From: Odobenus rosmarus divergens
Lineage: Eukaryota; Chordata; Mammalia; Carnivora; Odobenidae
NCBI RefSeq assembly: GCF_000321225.1
Contig: NW_004451402.1
Span: 331,721 to 395,720, forward strand
DNA length: 64,000 nucleotides
Direction: 5' to 3'
Under the pieces are notes generated by a model. That model was not told where the DNA came from and made no database searches. It was given only the letters and a program-made list of their open reading frames with translations. Each line of letters opens with the position of its first letter. Positions within the stretch are counted from its first letter, which is position 1. Position numbers and translations under genes: made by a program. This document shows positions 34,185 through 43,520 of this stretch, one piece after another.

Positions 34185-35838
34185 TTGAGAGCCCAGACTC
34201 ATGCAAGCTGGGTTTACATCTTCTCCATCCCAACAGTCATTGGAAGAGACAAAGGGGTCAGCAGGCTGAGGTCCATGGACAACATCTGCCCTGCTGCCCC
34301 TCTCGGCGAGTGAGTTTCATGGGCGCACGATCCCGCCACGGCTTCACCTGTTGTCTATGGCTGCTTTGGAGCTACAGCTACAGTGGGATAGTTACAACAC
34401 AACCCATGAGACCTGCAAAGCTGAAAATATTTACTAACTGGTCCTTCACAGAACAAATGTGCTGACGCCCATCGGGGCCTAGGGATGGCTGCCTGGAAAC
34501 CACACAGTGTGGCCCTTCCACAAACATATCTCAGGCTGTAGGCTGACCTTGTGTGGCCTGTCTCCCATTCCATCCTTGCTGATCAGCTACCCCTGAATGA
34601 CAATTTTGGGGTCAGTGGGGGACACTGCAGACAAAATTCCCCTCCCTGCTTCCCACACTCCCAATAGGTGGCTATCAGAATAACTGGCCCGCAAAATCCA
34701 GTGGCTGTGCTCAGTGGGGTGATCTGGAAGCTGATGCTGGGATGAGTCTGGGGTGCAGGAGTGACACCTTGGAAAGAAACATGAAGAAGCAGGAAGGGCA
34801 GAAGTTGTGGAGCTGCAGGGTAGGCCTGAGGAAGCCTCAGCCAACCAGGCAGGGAATGTTCGAGCCAGAGTTGCCCTGGGCTGGGGCGAGGGGGGGGCGG
34901 GGGTGAGGGGTGGGGGCGAGGTGATCATTTCCCTTCCTGCCTTGTGTGGGTCCCTGATGAGCGACCTTGGGATGGGCGTGACCTCAGGTGAGGCCGCCCC
35001 CTGCAGCCATGGCTGGCCTGTCAGCTGCCTGCTGACCTTGTGAATGGGTGCCCTTCTGGAAGGGCGATCTGGGCTGTATGTCTATTGTCCTGCTGTCTAC
35101 TTTTTGCCACTCAGTGGACCCCCCCACACTCTTGGGGAGCAGCTCTTCCAGGATCTGGGGCACCTCCCTTCCTCAGGTGAAACAGAGCAGGGAGCTTCTT
35201 GGGACATATTACAGCTCCCACAGCTGCGGTGGGTCTTGTGGTTTACCTCCTCCATTCGCAGGCTGGGGTCCCTCACCCTCACCTCTGTAGTCTTGGTGTC
35301 TCACTCAGCGGCGTGACTCAGACCGCCACTTCCCAAGGGCTCCAAAGTCCTGGTCACCACGTCTGTCTTGAGTCGGACTTCCTATCCTCGTCCACGTACG
35401 GTCGCACGTATCAAGAGCACACACAGAGGGGCCAGAGTGGGTGACCCGGGATCCACAGTGCCCTTCCCCGCCACCATCGTGTGCCAGCAACCTCACCTCT
35501 GCCTGATGCTCGGACTGGGATGGTGACTCCTCTCCTTGACTCCGCAGGTGCTGTTGAGACTCTCATGGTGGTCTCCTAGTAAAATTGTGCCCCCTGGAAG
35601 ACCAAGATCTGTTGCCCTGCAGAGCCCAATGTTTGGGGCATGGGAGACAACTCTCCCAGTGGGTCACTGGGGGTGATGGCAAGTGGGGCCACTCTTGCTA
35701 TGATCCCTTGATTCTGGGACCCATATAATCATCCTTTTGAGGGTGCAGTGCCATAACAGGGTCTTAGATTCTGTGTGTACCTTGTGTCCCTGGAGTATGG
35801 CATGCTTTCCGGAGTATTGCTTCTGAGCTGCCCTTCTG
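34185..35838. other. GC-rich unassigned region with strong G-quadruplex motif
   Basis: Several overlapping frames on both strands (34355-35496) match nothing. A G-rich tract with five runs of four or more G lies at 34883-34916. GC-rich text at 34991-35010 includes a CTCF-like core with 12 of 14 positions. The region from 35040 onward shares a short inverted arm with 37774-37845. Confidence 0.4.
34883..34916 (+). other. G-quadruplex-forming motif
   Basis: G runs at 34883-34886, 34890-34897, 34899-34903, 34907-34910 and 34912-34916, with loops of 1-3 bases. This exceeds the usual G3+N1-7 pattern. Folding in cells is inference. Confidence 0.75.
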
Positions 35839-35911
35839 CCAACAACAATGACAAACACAAGACACAAGGCGTCATCCATCGACAGTCAGCTCCCAGTATA
35901 TGAAGACTGTG
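35839..35911 (-). repeat. Inverted repeat arm 1
   Basis: The reverse complement of this stretch matches 37774-37845 at about 95% by eye (two substitutions and one indel in some 72 bases). The arms are about 1.9 kb apart. Sequence beyond the arms does not align well. Identity this high is unusual among the old repeats nearby. Confidence 0.85.
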
Positions 35912-36189
35912 CCTTCAGCAGGCTGACCTCTGGGAAGTGAGATGTGTGATGCAGACAGTGGATCTCGTGGTCATTGGCCCAGTCCCACACCTTCTTGGCT
36001 GCAACGTGGGTCTCTGGGCCTGAAGCCACGGTGGGTCAAATCCTGCATGAACTCTGGCACTATGGACTGGTCGAGGCTCTGCAGGCAGCAAAGGCAAAGC
36101 TAAACTCAGAATGCGGGTCTGTTTCTATGAGAACAAGATTTCTCAGCCTGGGTACTATTCTACTGACATTTTGGGCTGGATAATTCCTT

Positions 36190-36562
36190 GTTATGTGCTT
36201 TATGGACTGAATGTGTTGCCTCAAATTCATATGTTGAACTCCTCACCTCTGACGTGATGGTATTTGGAAATGGGGCATTTAGGAGGTGATTAGGGCTAGG
36301 TGAGGTGATGAGGATGGGGTTCTTATGATGGGATTAGTGCCCTTTTAAGGAAAGACATTAAAGAGGCTGCTCTCTCTCTCTCTCTGAACTATGTGAGGAC
36401 ACGGTGACAAGGTAGCAGTCTGCAAGCCAGAAAGACAGTTCTCTCCAGAAATCCTGTGGGTCCTTGATCTTGGACTTTTCAGCCTCCAGAGCTGTAAGAA
36501 AATAAATTTCTGTTGTTTAGGCCATGCGTTCCTGGGACTTGTGGTAACCTGGGCTAACACAG
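36190..36562 (+). mobile_element. ERVL-MaLR-type LTR (solo, old)
   Basis: 'tggactgaatgtgttgcctc' with 'attcatatgttgaactcctc' opens the LTR. 'gtgatggtatttggaaatgg' and 'gggattagtgcccttttaag' follow. 'tcttggacttttcagcctcc' and AATAAA (36501-36506) then 'tttctgttgtttaggcca' close it. These are MST/MLT-family landmarks. A CT microsatellite (36370-36386) lies in the middle. No viral genes adjoin it. Confidence 0.8.
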
Positions 36563-37773
36563 CGTGCATTGTAGGATGTTTGGCAACATCTCTGGTTTCT
36601 ATGCACTAGATGCCCATTAGCATCGTCCCAATAGTAACAATTAAACATGTCCCTGGACACTGCCAAATGTCCTGGGGGTGGGGTGGCAAAATTGTCTTCA
36701 GTTGAGAATGACTGGGGTGCAGACCAGGAGTGTGTCTCTTACTGTGTGTTCTTTAGCCTCTCTGAGTTTGGGATCGGCAGATCGGGAATGAATGGAAGGG
36801 TGATTCATCCTGGGATTTGGTCCTCTCTAGGCCACTTCAGGAGTCTCATTTTGTGGCTGAAGAAGAAACACCTGTGATGAGAACGGGAACGACAACAAAA
36901 CAGGTCAGGCAGGCATGGACCTCGGTGGGGCATTTGCAGCTCTACACCACTTCAGAGGGACAGAGCCCCATGGTCCACGCTGGTCCTTTAGCTCCTGCCT
37001 TCCCGAGTGCATTGCTACACTGGCTGGCAGAGAAACAAAGCTTAGGATCATTAATGACCTGGTTTCTTCCCAAAGTTTCCAAAAATGTTGTCTTGATTTG
37101 GTCATTGTTACCTGGAAACTTCTGACAAATGGATTTTGGAAAAGCTCTTTTTTAGACAAGTTTGGATGAGACAAGCTTTGAAATTTGGACTAAAATCAGA
37201 GGGAAGACCTTAACTTACCTGGGACTTTTGAGATGCTGAAGACAGAAAATATTCCATAGACATATCCTGAGAAATCATTTCCATCTGAGGTGGTTTGGAT
37301 CAACTCTTTCCAAGAAAGGGATGATGTGTCTATTTCCAGCTGAACTTTCCCCCAAAATGGACATAGCGATTGTGATATTTCACAACTTCCCTCCAATTAT
37401 TAGTTTTAAGCATAACCCCAGCTCTCTTCCAGGCATTTCTGGAAACGTGAGAAATAGAAAGTCACAATCAGAGTTTATAGATGGGAAGGCATCACACAAC
37501 ATGTGGGGATTGTTATATGGAGACCCCCGCAAGATGATGGGTGCCTGAGTGAGGAAGCCACCCGCTCACCGCCTCTGGGAACAGGCACGTGGGACCCAGG
37601 GCTGTGCGGATCTCGCTGTGCCAAGTTTCTTCAGGTCTTTATGGCAAATGTGAAGTTTCAGAAGTGGCTGGGGATTCTGTTCCACTCTCTCTCCTCTCCA
37701 CTTTCCCAGCTCTGTGGAGCCATCCGCTTGTTACTTTTCTCAGTAGCTGTGTCTTGTCTGAGCTGTTCTCTAC
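36563..37773. other. Unassigned sequence
   Basis: Frames at 36647-37396 overlap on both strands and have no known domains. The start of a 204-codon frame (37503) falls here. Confidence 0.4.
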
Positions 37774-38117
37774 CACAGTCACATATACTGGGAGCTGACT
37801 GTCGATGGATGATGCCTTGTGTCTTGTGTTTGTCATTGTTGTTGGCACTGATTTGTATTGCATCCTCCCTGGGTCCTCCAGAGACTGCCCCTGATTCTTC
37901 TGACACCATCTACAGTGCTGTCTCGTCCCATCCTGATGTACATGCAGATGCTTTGCTGAGTGGCCCAGCACTTCATCACCATCAGCAACCATGTTTCCAA
38001 CGCCTTCCTGCTTTCTGTTCTTTGACCTTTTCCTGCCCTGTGGGGCCTCTTCCTGCTCCAGGGCCTCAGATCTCTTGTGTTCTGGTCATGTTTGCTCTCC
38101 ATGAGCTGCTGCTTTGA
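37503..38117 (+). other. Longest open frame in window, 204 codons, no known homolog
   Basis: The frame runs from ATG at 37503 to the stop at 38115-38117. An internal ATG pair at 37809-37814 begins a hydrophobic stretch (MMPCVLCLSLLLALICIASS) that looks like a signal peptide or membrane anchor. The later part is Pro/His/Cys/Leu-mixed and matches no domain I know. No Kozak-strong start, no introns and no nearby promoter were found, and frames of this length occur by chance in stop-poor DNA. It overlaps inverted arm 2, which argues that it is repeat-derived. I cannot assign a function. Confidence 0.12.
37774..37845 (+). repeat. Inverted repeat arm 2
   Basis: Matches the reverse complement of 35839-35911. 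Key shared text is 'tatactgggagctgactgtc', then 'gatggatga', then 'cttgtgtcttgtgtttgtca'. Confidence 0.85.
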
Positions 38118-38268
38118 CTTGCCTCCTGCTGTGTGTTCAGCCAACCCCACTTCCCTTTCCTCTGAGATTTTCTCTTCAGTCATGTCACCGACTTTGGCCA
38201 ACGTGGGCAAAAGCGAGGCCTTCCCAAGTATGATCTATGCTCTCTCCTTCTCTCTTTTGCTGACCAGA

Positions 38269-38308
38269 TGCAGAGAACTCTGGGGGAAGGCTCTCAGAGA
38301 TGAAGATG
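38269..38308 (+). repeat. Direct repeat unit A, copy 1
   Basis: Shares 38 of 40 bases with 39772-39811 (motifs TGCAGAGAACTCTG and AGGCTCTCAGAGATGAAGAT). The flanks do not align. Confidence 0.85.
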
Positions 38309-38876
38309 GGGATGACAGATGGAAGAAGAGAGGGTCCTGGGTTCTTGGATGATTCTATGAGTCAAAGCACTCAGACATGCCTGCCTCCTCTGCTGACCCA
38401 CGTGGGAAGAATATAAACTTCCGTGCACTGACACCCCAAGATCTGGTGATTGTTTGTTACAGTAGTTAGTCTACCCTATTTCATGCCCCATCACTCCCCA
38501 AAGCCACTGATTGCCTTTTCTCACCTGCAGGCCCCAGACCAGCTTCCCTGGGGTTCCTACACCCTGAGGGAGGTCTTTCCTCTGTGAGCTCATCTCCACG
38601 GTAGCTTGGGTTCTATATTGGTACTGACCCATTTCATCAGTGCCCAGAGGTGAGATCTCTCCACTGTTTTTGTTTTATACCATTTGTGTTGGTCACATAT
38701 ACATAGGTTCCAGGACTATGCCCCTAATACAGAGCCTGCCTCCCTTGTTCTGAATGTCTGTTGTGCCTCTTTGGTTGTAGAATGTTGGGGGGCGCTCCTG
38801 GATGCCCTGCCACCTGCCAGCCTCCTGGCAGCCTTGACCGTGGGCATGAGCTGAATTCCCCAAGGTCCAGTGGGGG

Positions 38877-38897
38877 CCCAGGCAGCCCCAGCACTGT
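38877..38897 (+). repeat. Direct repeat unit B, copy 1
   Basis: Identical to 39751-39771 over 21 bases (core GGCAGCCCCAGCACTGT). Confidence 0.85.
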
Positions 38898-39059
38898 CCC
38901 TGTTTTATCCACTTCTGGAATATCTGCCTTTCGTAAGGGCATTCACGCTCACAGATCAACAATGATCCCTCGCAGGGGGGCATTTGCACTCTAAAAGGCA
39001 GGGAGGAGGCTTTTCTGGAAGGGCTGAATCACTCTGCATGGAAGGTTTGGCATCGTGCG

Positions 39060-39219
39060 GAGGTGTCTCTGAGTTTGGTGTTGTGGAAGTGTGTTTGTGT
39101 CTGTGTGGAGGCATCTCTGAGTGTGAGTGTCCAGGTGGAGACATCTCATCTCGGAGGGTATGTGCATCTATGTGGGAACATCTCTGGGTGTGTCTGTGTC
39201 CATGGGGAGGCATCTCTGA
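39060..39219 (+). repeat. Diverged minisatellite, about 30-48 bp unit
   Basis: Five copies of a G-A-G-(G/A)-x-(C/T)-ATCTC-type motif start at 39060, 39108, 39138, 39176 and 39207, separated by TGTGTG-rich text. The frames on both strands are repetitive for this reason (CLCGGISEC-type and SEMPPHRHKHT-type peptides) and are not genes. Confidence 0.75.
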
Positions 39220-39750
39220 TTGTGTGTACAGGGCTGCTGGGGACCTTCACAACCACTCTCCCTCCGGGCTCTCTCCTCCATCTGCTGTGAATTACCATTT
39301 TCATTACACCCCAGATTCGTTACAACCCTGAGTCTTTAAAGACATTTCCTTTTGGTCCATAATTCGATTCAATTGTTTTGTAATCAAACTTTGCTGCGTT
39401 GCCAGTGTTGTGCTCAGTGTGGGAGAAAACAGATGAACAGGACCTAGGTCCTGTCTTTGAGAAACTCACTACGGAATAGAAGGGAAAGAGACATGTGTCC
39501 TGGCAGCCCTACTGTAATGTGGACTGTAGAAAAGTCAGCACGAAAAATACAAATCAAATGCCATAGGAAAAAGCAGTTAGGCATTTAGCATGCCTGGTAG
39601 GATCTAGGTGCATGTCCTGATTTTTGGCTACATTCCTTTTGAGGACTATCTCACTGATCTCTCCTGGATCATGGTGGATGGCTTGGATTCTTTGTCCTTC
39701 ATTGTGGCCTGGCTCTGCTCTTCAATGCACTCTTCATGTTTCTCTCTGTA
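39220..39750. other. Unassigned sequence, part possibly an old repeat
   Basis: 39395-39600 ('ccagtgttgtgctcagtgtg', 'gaaactcactacggaataga') reads like a decayed old repeat. No gene. Confidence 0.4.
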
Positions 39751-39771
39751 CCCAGGCAGCCCCAGCACTGT
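39751..39771 (+). repeat. Direct repeat unit B, copy 2
   Basis: Identical to 38877-38897 over 21 bases. It is immediately followed by the second copy of unit A. Confidence 0.85.
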
Positions 39772-39811
39772 TGCAGAGAACTCTGCAGGAAGGCTCTCAG
39801 AGATGAAGATG
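39772..39811 (+). repeat. Direct repeat unit A, copy 2
   Basis: Counterpart of 38269-38308, with two differences. It directly abuts unit B (39751-39771), whereas the other copies of A and B are about 570 bp apart. Confidence 0.85.
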
Positions 39812-40189
39812 CACAGATACTTGGGTATTGCTGGTGTAAATGCTTTTATGAAACTGCTTCGTCAGCAAGCTCCCAGGCCTGTGCCTCCCGATCCTCCTGG
39901 GGAGGTACACTTGCTCACCTGCCTTTGATCCTGTCACCTGTTCTCCAGCACACTCAGCTCTGCTTAGATCTGCATGGCAGCTGCCTTCAGTCTCAGTGCT
40001 TGCTCAGGTCTGTGTGCAGACATCTGTTTCGCAGGCAAAACACAACCCGGCTGCGGTGGCGAGATGTGGGATTGGACAGGCACACAGAAATATGTAGAAC
40101 TCATGTCAGTAGTAACCATAATAGTAATTAATAGTCTGGATAATAATCATCTAGCTGCAGTGGCAAGGCACTTGAAAGAATATTCTTTG

Positions 40190-40212
40190 GGTGTGTGTGT
40201 GTGTGTGTGTGT
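40190..40212 (+). repeat. (GT)n microsatellite
   Basis: Eleven GT units in a row, starting at 40190. Confidence 0.97.
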
Positions 40213-41005
40213 TTTAATGTGCTAGACGGGACAGGAGGATTGGGCTTTTGAAGATACAAAAGGAACCCGAAAAGGACCAGTCTGGGATCAATGTTGGTTT
40301 CACTCATGTTAATGACGACCTGGTTTCCAGACTCGGCACCATTGAACTTTCTGGACATTTTTTTTTCTGAGTTGGTTGAAAACAGAAATGCAAATGTGGA
40401 AAATGGAATGATGAGGACAGACTGTGGGGCCCTGCTTTGCTCGCAGAGTCTGCCATCTCTTCCCTTCGAGATGGGGACACAGGGCCTCTGCTGGCTCTAC
40501 TCTCCTGGGTTTTAAGATCCACATAGACCTTGTGAAGATTTTAAGACATGTCAGCTGTGAACTTTGGGTATGTGCACATCTGACTCCGAGTTTGGGCTTC
40601 ACTCCTCGTAACGCAGCTGTGTTCCTTGCTATTGGAACCAGCTTCCAATTTTCAGGAGTGTTGGATCAAATTGGCATCTGTCTTTCCCTCCGCGTTCCTC
40701 TGCTCTTGAGACCCTAACATTTACTCCAGTCTCTCTAGCATGGAGAGCCTGTCCTTTTGATTGCAGTAGTGAGTTTACCCAAGGCTCCGTCCCACGATTC
40801 CAGAGCGGGGCCCAGCCGTCACACTGAGGTTTGGGGTTTTTTTGTAGCCACAGCGTAACCCAACCTTTCCTGACTAATAAATGTGTTTTCTGACTGACAA
40901 ATTTAAATGATCAATTTGATGTTTTTCTGTTTTACTTTGTATATAAATTCAAAGAGAATTTTGAAAAAGCAGATTTAAAAAAGTGAATTCATTTTTGTAA
41001 AAATT
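40213..41005. other. Unassigned sequence
   Basis: Overlapping frames at 40291-40717 on both strands, none recognised. An old repeat origin is possible. Confidence 0.4.
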
Positions 41006-41062
41006 ACTTCTGATGTATAGTTGACATGTAATGTTATATTAGTTTCAGGTGTACAACACAGT
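41006..41062 (+). mobile_element. Short L1M fragment
   Basis: 'gatgtatagttgacatgtaa' and 'tagtttcaggtgtacaacac' match a common phrase of L1M elements. Only about 57 bases are preserved. Confidence 0.7.
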
Positions 41063-41461
41063 GAAAAAGCAGATTTTTGATGTTGTGTAATATGTTAGGG
41101 GGAGAAAGCTTGGCTAGGAATTAGAAATCTATGGAAAAAATTAGAAAAAAGAGTGAGAAGTATTATTGTCTAACAAAAAGAAAAAAATTCACTTCAAGTC
41201 CATCTTGTCTCATTCTTGGACATTAATAGGGTGACAGAAAAATCACAGAACTGAGTGATGTATATTCTAACATGTGACATCCAAGGAGGAAGTTTACAAG
41301 TAGTGTGAAAGATGCTAAGAAAATCAGAATGTCTAAAGATGTTGCAGATTCTTTCTTTGGAAACAGTGTCGGCACCTCTGAACACACAGTTATAAACTGG
41401 CTTTCTATGAAGGCCTCAGTTTCTGGAATCACTGAAGATCAGTTTTGAAGTAGGCCAGATC
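41063..41461. other. Unassigned AT-rich sequence
   Basis: No recognised repeat or gene between the L1M fragment and the SINE. Confidence 0.4.
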
Positions 41462-41478
41462 TATTATAATTCTCTTTA

Positions 41479-41691
41479 AAATTTTTTTAAGACTTTATTT
41501 ATTTATTTGAGAGAGAGAGAGGCAGAGAGAGAGTGAGCTGGGGTGAGGGGTCGGGGGGAGGGACAGAGGGAGAGGGAGAAGCGGACTCTCCACTGAGCAG
41601 AGAGCCCGATGTGGGGCTCGATCCCAGGACCCTGGGATCATGACCTGAGCCTAAAGCAGACGCTTAACCAACTGAGCCACCCAGGCGCCCT
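41479..41691 (-). mobile_element. CAN SINE, antisense, G-rich variant
   Basis: 'aagactttatttatttattt' tail, a G-rich middle (41539-41562) and the reverse-complement head. The 17-bp duplication TATTATAATTCTCTTTA (41462-41478) and TATTATAATCCTCTTTA (41692-41708) has one mismatch. Confidence 0.96.
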
Positions 41692-41737
41692 TATTATAAT
41701 CCTCTTTATGGATTTTACTTTGCCTCTTTCCTTGGGA

Positions 41738-42262
41738 GTCAAAAGGTACAAACTTCCAGTTATAAGATAAATAAGTACTAGAGACATAATGTACAAGCTG
41801 ATGACTACAGCTCACACTGTGTTATGATATATAGCAAAGCTGTTTTTTGTTTTTAAGATTTTTTTTATTTGTCAGAGAGAGAGAGAGAGAGACAGAGAGC
41901 AAGCAGAAGCAGGGGGAGTGGCAGGCAGAGGGAGAAGCAGGCTCCCCGCCGAGCGGGGAGCCTGATGCGGGACTCGATCCCAGGATCCCGGGATCATGAC
42001 CTTTAGCCGAAGGCAGCCACTTAACCGGCTGAGCCACCCAGGCGCCCCTATACCAAAGTTGTTAAGAGAGTAGATCATCACAAGGAAAAAATACTGTTTT
42101 TTCTTTTTTCTTTTTGTATCTGTATGAAATAATGGCTGTTAACTAAACTGTTATGGCAATAATTTCATGACATATGTAAATTAAATCGTTATTCTGGACA
42201 TGTTAAATGTATACAGTGCTGTATGTAATTATATCTCAACAAAACTGGAAAATAAAAAAAAT
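41738..42262 (+). mobile_element. L1M LINE 3' UTR, interrupted by a SINE
   Basis: 'aaaaggtacaaacttccagt', 'ataaataagtactagagaca' and, after the SINE, 'atacagtgctgtatgtaatt' and 'atatctcaacaaaactggaa' give the 3' end of an L1M element. The parts are 41738-41844 and 42064-42262, split by a SINE. The same element type is at 50181-50748. Confidence 0.85.
41845..42048 (-). mobile_element. CAN SINE, antisense, nested in L1M
   Basis: T-rich start with 'taagattttttttatttgtc', GA tract and head ending 'gccacccaggcgcccc'. The 15-bp duplication TATAGCAAAGCTGTT (41830-41844) and TATACCAAAGTTGTT (42049-42063) has two mismatches, so it is somewhat older than the copy just upstream. Confidence 0.95.
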
Positions 42263-43029
42263 TATTTGGAATTTCTTGTGTAATTTGGAATTTATAACCA
42301 GGAATTAGGACTTGGGTTAGCCTTACCTTCTCCGCTTCCAAAGGTGAATGCAGCCACTGGGCACACTTCAAAGGGCAGAGGCAGGGGTGTGGGTACTATT
42401 CCTGTTGCTTCTGAGGGGAGTGAAGAAGTCTGACCATTCTGGATATAAAATGAATGCTGTGAGTCTCCCTACTGGTGATGGTTGTGTAGAGCTTGGATAA
42501 TATGTAAGCCTGAGCTCAATCATTTGTAAACACAAATCCACAACAGCACAAGAATTAGGTGATTGAGGTAGCTTTCAAATGAAGATATAAACACTTTCGT
42601 TGTTTTTAAGAAGCAGAAAGTTGAGTGGGATGTTTCCAATGGAGAAATGTTAAAGAAACCATGGAGCAATTGCAAAGTTTGTTTACAGGGTCCTTTTCGA
42701 GAAAAAGGAGTGTAGTTCTCCATCTGATGAATGTTCATTTCTGGTCTTGAAAACTACATCAGCATAGCCGGTCTGTAGGAAGTCATGGTGACGTTGTGAC
42801 CGTTGCCGTGAGGGTCACTATTGCACTTCTTAAAGAGGAACCAAGAAAATGGTGGAGTAATTCCTCCTAATAATTCACAGGGTAGCAGGGAAATTATAGT
42901 CTAAAAATAATTGCAAATATTTTGTCAATAATTTTTAAAGTCTATACATTTCTTTTTGGTGTTGGAACAGTTTGAATGGGTGAATTTATTCCTTTTTATT
43001 TTTTTGATTATCATAAAAGTAATATTTTA
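42263..43029. other. Unassigned AT-rich sequence
   Basis: No recognised element. The left TSD copy of the next L1 is at 43015-43029. Confidence 0.4.
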
Positions 43030-43123
43030 TTATTTTTATTTTTTAAATTAATTAATTTATTTTTATTATGTTATGTTAATCACCATAGATTACATCATTA
43101 GTTTTTGATGTAGTGTTCCATGA
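43030..43123 (-). mobile_element. Severely 5'-truncated L1 insertion (about 94 bp)
   Basis: On the plus strand this is an AT-rich tail ('ttatttttattatgttatgt') then 'atcaccatagattacatcat' and 'tagtttttgatgtagtgttc', the last part of the carnivore L1 3' UTR. A perfect 15-bp duplication, AAAAGTAATATTTTA, lies at 43015-43029 and 43124-43138. This is a complete insertion that stopped after under 100 bases of reverse transcription. Confidence 0.93.
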
Positions 43124-43369
43124 AAAAGTAATATTTTAAATATTTAAAACAACAGAAAGTTAAGATTTTTAAACTGTTTTTGTGTGTGTTCTGTTCTGGT
43201 ATTTGTTCATATGTATACTTACTTTGAGATGATGGTACAAAAATATTTGTATTCTTTCTTCACCTTTATCATCAAGATTTTCCAGGGTTACTTAATCTTT
43301 ACGATTACAGTTTTTGATGGCTAGACAACAATAATAAAGTACATTTACCACACTTTATGTAACCATGGT

Positions 43370-43520
43370 AGACTTTTAGCTCACAGATGTACAGCCTAGA
43401 AAATATAGTTAATAATATACTTATGGTGAACATTTCAAAATGTATATAATTGTGGAATCACTATATTGTACACTTGAAACTCATTTAATATTATATGTCA
43501 ACTATACTTCAATTTAAAGA
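43370..43520 (+). mobile_element. L1M LINE 3' end
   Basis: 'aatcactatattgtacactt' and 'gaaactcatttaatattata' followed by 'tgtcaactatacttcaattt' are the end of an L1M 3' UTR. It ends in a short A-rich tail. Confidence 0.8.

Larger units (their letters stand above)
38118..39059. other. GC-rich unassigned stretch with short direct-repeat partners
   Basis: Contains two blocks that recur at 39751-39811: 38269-38308 (40 bp, 38 identical) and 38877-38897 (21 bp, identical). The 38400-38480 part resembles the end of old LTR-like repeats ('gtgattgtttgttacagtag'). No gene recognised. Confidence 0.4.

Noticed and set aside
34991..35010. CTCF site near the G-rich tract
   Set aside because: Only 12 of 14 core positions match; similar partial matches occur elsewhere, for example at 35588-35601 and 61211-61224.
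39060..39219. CRISPR-like spaced repeats
   Set aside because: Units vary in sequence and spacing, and the genome is mammalian; it is a minisatellite.
38956..39331. His/Pro- and Cys/Gly-rich repeat proteins on opposite strands
   Set aside because: Both come from the minisatellite and imply no selection on a protein.
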